The position numbers and the translations under genes were made by a program. Shown here piece after piece: positions 4,624-5,452 of a DNA stretch of 5,452 nt. Below the pieces are notes generated by a model. The model was given only the letters and a program-made list of their open reading frames with translations. It was not told the DNA's origin and did not search any database. The DNA is from Actinomycetota bacterium (GTDB taxonomy: Bacteria > Actinomycetota > Acidimicrobiia > Acidimicrobiales > Acidimicrobiaceae). The stretch is taken from assembly GCA_027318945.1 (NCBI GenBank), contig DAHVOF010000127.1:1-5452 (forward strand), in the 5' to 3' direction. Numbering within the stretch: the first letter of the stretch is position 1; each line of letters starts with the position of its first letter.

Positions 4624-5430
4624 CTACGCCACTTGCAGCGATCGTTTTGCCAGTCCCCACCAGTAGCCGTCGATGACGGTTTGCGGACGGTCATCGGGCT
4701 CTTGACCGGCGCCCAGCACCACAAAAAGAGGTGCGAAGTGCTCAGTGGTGGGGTGTGCGAATGGCATGCCCGGCGCTTCCCTGAACTTCATTAGTTCTTC
4801 GATGTCTCCTCCGTCCAGCGCCTCCTTTACCCAGGAGTCGAACTCCTCCGACCACGCCGGCACAGCTGCATCAGGCCTGAAATCACTCAGGAATGGCAGT
4901 CCGTGGGTCATGAAGCCGGATCCGATTATCAGAACCCCTTCGTCACGCAATGGCCGAAGGTGCTTGCCAAGCTTCAAAAGCTCCTCTGGGTCGAGGGTTG
5001 GGAGGGAAAGCTGAAGCACGGGCACCGACGCGTCAGGGTAGAGGACTTTCAATGGCACCCATGATCCGTGGTCAAGGCCACGGGTCGAATGCTGGTGCAA
5101 AGAGTAGGTATCCGGAATTACAGGCCTTACCTTTTTCGCCAGCAAGCTCGCATCGGGAGTGGGATAGGTCATCGAGTAGAAGCGGCTCTCGAAGCCCCAG
5201 AAGTCGTAGACGAGGGGCACGGCGGCGTGGGTGGCGCTGAGCGCAAGAGGGGCCTGTTCCCAATGTGCTGAGACTACAAGAATCTCCTTTGGCGCTGGCA
5301 TATTTGCTGTCCACTCGCTGAGCTGGCGCGTCCATTGCGCGTCATCGAGCAAGGGAGGCGCTCCGTGTCCAAGATAGATAGCAGGCATTCGCGCTTCGAT
5401 TGCGCCAGATAGATCTTCACTCGCGTTCAT
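4624..5430 (-). CDS. DODA/LigB-type extradiol ring-cleavage dioxygenase family protein (YgiD-like)
   Basis: A 268-residue member of the class III extradiol dioxygenase (LigB) superfamily, closest in pattern to plant 4,5-DOPA dioxygenase and E. coli YgiD. Visible motifs: IYLGHGAPPLL (18-28) with His22; VVSAHWE (52-58) with His56; TRGLDHGSWVPLKVLYP (116-132) with His121; IGSGFMTHGLPF (169-180) with His176; and AHPTTEHFAPLFVVLGAG (225-242) with His226 and His231. His22, His56 and His231 are the likely metal ligands by analogy to YgiD; His121 and His176 are candidate catalytic residues. It is cytoplasmic, with no signal peptide. GAGAGG (5441-5436) sits 5 nt before the ATG, supporting this start; a later Met15 (MPAIYLGHG) is where many homologues begin. 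The true substrate is unknown: no other aromatic degradation gene is nearby. Convergent with asd across a hairpin. Confidence 0.88.
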   Translation of the reverse strand: MNASEDLSGAIEARMPAIYLGHGAPPLLDDAQWTRQLSEWTANMPAPKEILVVSAHWEQAPLALSATHAAVPLVYDFWGFESRFYSMTYPTPDASLLAKKVRPVIPDTYSLHQHSTRGLDHGSWVPLKVLYPDASVPVLQLSLPTLDPEELLKLGKHLRPLRDEGVLIIGSGFMTHGLPFLSDFRPDAAVPAWSEEFDSWVKEALDGGDIEELMKFREAPGMPFAHPTTEHFAPLFVVLGAGQEPDDRPQTVIDGYWWGLAKRSLQVA

Positions 5431-5435
5431 GGGTA

Positions 5436-5441
5436 CCTCTC
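5436..5441 (-). promoter_or_regulatory. Ribosome binding site of the DODA-type dioxygenase gene
   Basis: GAGAGG on the minus strand, 5 nt before the ATG whose first base is 5430. It supports that start over the internal Met15. The promoter lies beyond the window edge. Confidence 0.65.
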
Positions 5442-5452
5442 ACATTTTTTCG

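Noticed and set aside
4745..5271. Several overlapping plus-strand open frames (4745-5014, 4950-5240, 5068-5271)
   Set aside because: They are antisense to the conserved dioxygenase motifs, have low-complexity Arg/Ser/Gly-rich translations and overlap each other, which is typical of shadow frames.

Overview
The window looks like chromosomal housekeeping DNA from an actinobacterium of moderate GC content (mid-50s % by eye). Three things suggest this: an aspartokinase with an internal start for a separate regulatory subunit, a membrane-anchored cyclophilin with a Lys/Arg-rich N-terminus of the actinobacterial kind, and frequent GTG starts. The GC is low for Streptomyces or Mycobacterium, so a deep lineage such as Acidimicrobiia is a guess only. 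I see no mobile element, CRISPR array, tRNA, rRNA or phage gene.

Layout from left to right. (1) 26-712 (+) encodes a peptidase S51 / class I glutamine amidotransferase-like protein, related to dipeptidase E and cyanophycinase. (2) Convergent to it, on the minus strand, lies a two-gene cyclophilin unit. The upstream gene (2127 to 1339) encodes a membrane-anchored, extracytoplasmic peptidyl-prolyl isomerase. The downstream gene (1304 to 747) encodes a paralogue with no membrane anchor. (3) A 129-bp divergent intergenic region (2128-2256) carries several small palindromes. (4) On the plus strand, lysC (2257-3465) and asd (3548-4564) encode the first two steps of the aspartate family pathway: aspartate to aspartyl-phosphate to aspartate semialdehyde, the branch point to lysine/diaminopimelate, threonine, methionine and isoleucine. 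lysC contains an in-frame internal start at 2995 with its own ribosome binding site, predicting alpha and beta subunits. (5) A large hairpin (4554-4595) overlaps the asd stop codon and separates asd from a convergent DODA/LigB-type extradiol dioxygenase gene (5430 to 4624).

The main patterns beyond plain gene calls are these. The three genes with SD-poor GTG starts (membrane cyclophilin, lysC, asd) each have a TANNNT hexamer 6-8 nt before the start, which fits leaderless transcription. The three ATG genes all have clear Shine-Dalgarno sequences. The cyclophilin pair looks like a tandem duplication in which the unanchored copy lost the membrane anchor and both cysteines. I found no convincing evidence of an undescribed multi-gene system; the region reads as core metabolism and protein folding.
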